A DNA stretch of 64,000 nt from Himantopus leucocephalus (lineage: Eukaryota; Chordata; Aves; Charadriiformes; Recurvirostridae). Positions 61,027-64,000 of this stretch are shown here, in pieces. Under the pieces are notes generated by a model. The model ran no database searches and was not told the DNA's origin. It was given only the letters and a program-made list of their open reading frames with translations. A program made the position numbers and the translations under genes. The stretch is from the NCBI GenBank assembly GCA_003993805.1, contig RSEF01000003.1, positions 58,435,395 to 58,499,394 on the forward strand. The letters run 5' to 3'. Numbering within the stretch: position 1 is the first letter of the stretch; every line of letters starts with the position of its first letter.

Positions 61027-64000
61027 CTGTAACCAGAAAAAAACAAAAGAAATGTCAGCGCTGCTACTAGCAAAATTCTTGTCTGCCTGCCAAACCACCT
61101 ATCTGCTTTCCTGTCTAACACAACCTCCCATTCGCGCAGCACCTTTCGTGCAGATGGATCCCAAAGCATTTGGAAAACTCCACTAATTGCTTATCCAAAC
61201 AACATAGGAGGTTTTGCTTAGCTCAGCCCTACAGGGCTCATGTCTCTGAGGTGAAAGGCAGCAGCTAGTTAAGAGTGTTCAGCAACACAATGCAGCAATT
61301 TAGGTCAGGAAGTGAAGAGTATTATATTCAACTGAAACTGCAGAGAGAATTTGGGGTAGAGTTTCATTCCCCAGGAGAAATTTGGCCAGGAGATCCATCT
61401 TACCCTCTCTTTTGGCAAACTGTGCAAACTGTGCTGGTATTGGCAGTCCACGCTGGGTATCAAGACTTTGTTGCTGAGAAATACATGCTCCCTGCCTGCC
61501 ACCACTGCTTGGCAGCATGGGAAAAATCTGAGCATGTACATATTTTCTGCCTGCTGAAATATCCTGCTCTGGAGCCCCAGAGAAGGCACTTGCTCCTCCT
61601 ACCCTCCACCATGAGCTTTACCCAGTCCTTGATGAAAGGGGACGGGTATTTCCATGGAAGTTCAAGTGCCTCTGTGCAATGGAGACCCAAATTTTCATAG
61701 TCATTAAGACAATGGAGCACCACTCTGGCCTATCTGCAGTGTAAACAATAAATAATAACAAAAGCACAGGCATTAGCTGTGAGTGAAAGTGATGATTCCG
61801 TCGCAGGGAGACTCACCCACTCATAATGGGATTGAGAAGAATGAGGGATTTTGTAACGGCTAATAAAAACCAATCTTGCAATATTGACATTTTCAGTGCC
61901 TTTCCATTAGTTCCGGCCTTGGAAGAATGAATAGCTCCATCTCCACTCAGTATTAAATATGCCCTGGGCTTTTGGGTTTCTCTTTTTTTCATTCTTAACT
62001 TTTAAAATTTGTTTCCCATCTGATGATTAAGTATCATTTATTGCTGACCAGAGGAATAACGATGACAGAAGTGCAGGATGACATTTTCCTAATTGTGTGT
62101 GGGATTTGGCCACACAACTCTTGGGGGCTCCCACAGGAAAATAAATGAACGAAAACGCTCATCTCTGCTTGGCAAATTGACCAAACACCTATCAATTGCC
62201 CCAGAGCTGTGCTGCTACCACAGCCTTGGTGTGGCAGCCCGAGGACTGCGCTGCGAAATGCCAATGCATTAAAGTGGCAGCACTTCACTGCTGGGAAATC
62301 CTAGCTCTCGAGGCATCAAGCGACCTCCTGATCCCATCCCAGGGAACTGGTGTAGGGGGCAATTAGAGATTCAGTTTCTGTGCTACCCAGGGGCTCAATC
62401 TCACTGTGCTCAGATGCTTTGTCCTGTTTGATATAAATCAACGTCGAGACAGGAAGGGTGACCCATAATCATCAGACTCGAACTTAAGAGATATTCTTAT
62501 TCAGAGACTAATCTATGTTGGGAATTTTCCTATTCAGAAATTGAGACACTTGAGTCTCATAAAAGAGAAACTGTCATAAGAAAGCACAGTGACAGCACGT
62601 TATACTGCTGAATGGGGAAAAATTTACAGAATATACTGCAGTTGCCAAGCCACAAGACATATTTCACCTATCCTGTCAGTCCTTCCTATCGTTAACCTCA
62701 CCTCTGCACAGCTGCTTGCCCCCTTTTTTTTTCCATCTTTGGTCTGTCAACCCGTTTCTCAGTCATACTGTCCTCTTGGCTGTTTCCTAAGACATGACAT
62801 TTATCACTATTGCATCTGATATGAACTTGGGCTAAGGGAAATAGAGCAAAAGCAACCAAAAAAAGGAGTAAAACTCATCGAAGAACAAACCTAGTCACAC
62901 ACAAATCTCTAATTGAGAAAGACATTGGCTTCATGTTGTACCCTGCCACAGTTTCAAAAGGGAATAGAGCAGCCGTCTGTCCTTGTTGGACAGAGGTGGA
63001 TAATGTGATAGAAACTGCTACACGCTACAAGATCAGCAGTATCATCCAATGCATGTCTCATATGCGTAATTTTTACAGAGACAGTGACAGTGTGTGCATG
63101 TCCACTGCATGCCTTCCAAGATGGGCAAGCACACATCGAATTATCTTTCTCTAGCTCTGGCAGATAAGTTTGGAAACAGCCAAATGGTTACAAGCATTAA
63201 TAACTGTTCCTACCTACCTCTTTCCCTGCTTTTATTTCCTTTACCAATATCTAGCGTTTTCATACCTACAAGCAGGCACACATATACATATTCACAGGGA
63301 AAGACTGAATATTAGAGAAGCTGTCTGCTTTTAACAAACACCCTGAAAATCCAAAGACTGTACTCAGTTGACAGGGTGAGTATTATATCCCATCACTGAG
63401 CACAGTGCAGAAAGTCACGGTATCTTTTTGCGGTGCAGTCAGAACGGGCTGCTGCCAGTGCAGTGAGATGAGCTCCTCTCTTTGTCAGGTGATGGGAATC
63501 CAGTTTGTTTCCTATTAATTCTCATTTGTTGCAGTTTAGTGTATTTCCCTCCAGCTCCAGGTGACATATAATCTCCCAAGCAACAATATTCTGTAGGAGC
63601 TTTTCACTACACTCTCTGGCCTCATCATAAAGCTAGACTGCCACACCACATCCCTGAGCAAAGCCATATGCAGTTTCACAGGTCCCCCAGAATGCCTCAG
63701 GGATAAGATAGGGTTTACCCTGTATCTGGTACATCACCCAAAACAGGCTAGGGGGAATTAAGAGGAAGACTACATTTCAAAGCCAAGCACCCTTCACAGA
63801 CATCCTCCTGACAGCCTCAGACCACAGCTTGCAAAAAGATGGCAGGTGAAAAACAATCTCTTTGATTACCACATCGTAATGTACTTGGGGATTTTTAGAG
63901 TTAAAACCCAGAAAATGTTGAACTGCATTGTGAAATTCAGTAACAGAGCTTATTACCAATGTGCTTTCTAAAAGACAAGATGCTTAATAAAGCGACTATA
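61027..64000 (-). other. HIVEP2: HIVEP2 intron (partial, 3' part of the last intron)
   Basis: This lies between the acceptor at 61027 and the window end. I searched for the preceding coding sequence (the Arg/Ser/Pro-rich 'SPRR' region that comes before the last exon in mammals) and saw none. No well-preserved repeat is recognised. Short open frames on both strands, such as 61275-61700 (+), overlap others and are not exons of a known gene. Confidence 0.75.

Noticed and set aside
61027..61098. HIVEP2 open frame extending upstream of the acceptor
   Set aside because: The residues there do not match HIVEP2, and a T-rich tract with AG at 61028-61027 marks the exon edge.
1..64000. CRISPR arrays, bacterial operons, phage or plasmid features, or a novel defence-type system
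   Set aside because: Nothing in the window is prokaryotic. The exons, CR1 elements and composition are those of a bird nuclear genome.

Overview
This window is vertebrate nuclear DNA and almost certainly from a bird. It has long AT-rich non-coding stretches, spliced exons with vertebrate acceptors and polyadenylation signals, and no operons. Its clearest repeat is a typical avian CR1 LINE 3' end (7798-8166). Runs of N (100 and 55 bases) and two single Ns suggest a draft short-read assembly. The species cannot be told from the sequence alone.

Only two protein-coding genes are recognisable, and they lie tail to tail at the two ends. On the left, on the + strand, is the terminal coding exon of ADGRG6 (GPR126, an adhesion GPCR). 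It starts at 2715 and stops at 2893. The partial intron before it fills 1-2714, and a long AT-rich 3' UTR follows, probably to about 5.8 kb. On the right, on the - strand, is the terminal coding exon of HIVEP2 (Schnurri-2, a ZAS-family zinc-finger transcription factor) at 61026-60208. Its 3' UTR probably runs down to about 58.46 kb, and part of an upstream intron fills 61027-64000. The order ADGRG6(+) / HIVEP2(-) matches the mammalian arrangement (human 6q24), so each identification supports the other.

The roughly 52 kb between the two 3' ends holds no gene I can support. Open frames there are short, lie in competing frames and resemble no family I know. It contains one well-preserved CR1, several CR1 scraps, simple repeats, an assembly gap flanked by inverted CR1 pieces, a 117-bp duplication joined through a single N (probably an assembly artefact), a poly-C gap near a strong G-quadruplex motif, and several GC/CpG-rich patches. 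One patch has a TATA-like box about 100 bp away. AT-rich stretches with clustered homeodomain, GATA and forkhead-like words near HIVEP2 are possible enhancers. That is inference only.

I found no new multi-gene system. The most useful results are the ADGRG6 exon, which is easy to miss because a longer open frame overlaps it out of phase, the convergent layout, the unusual GC-rich block in the HIVEP2 3' UTR, the assembly anomalies and the promoter-like patches.
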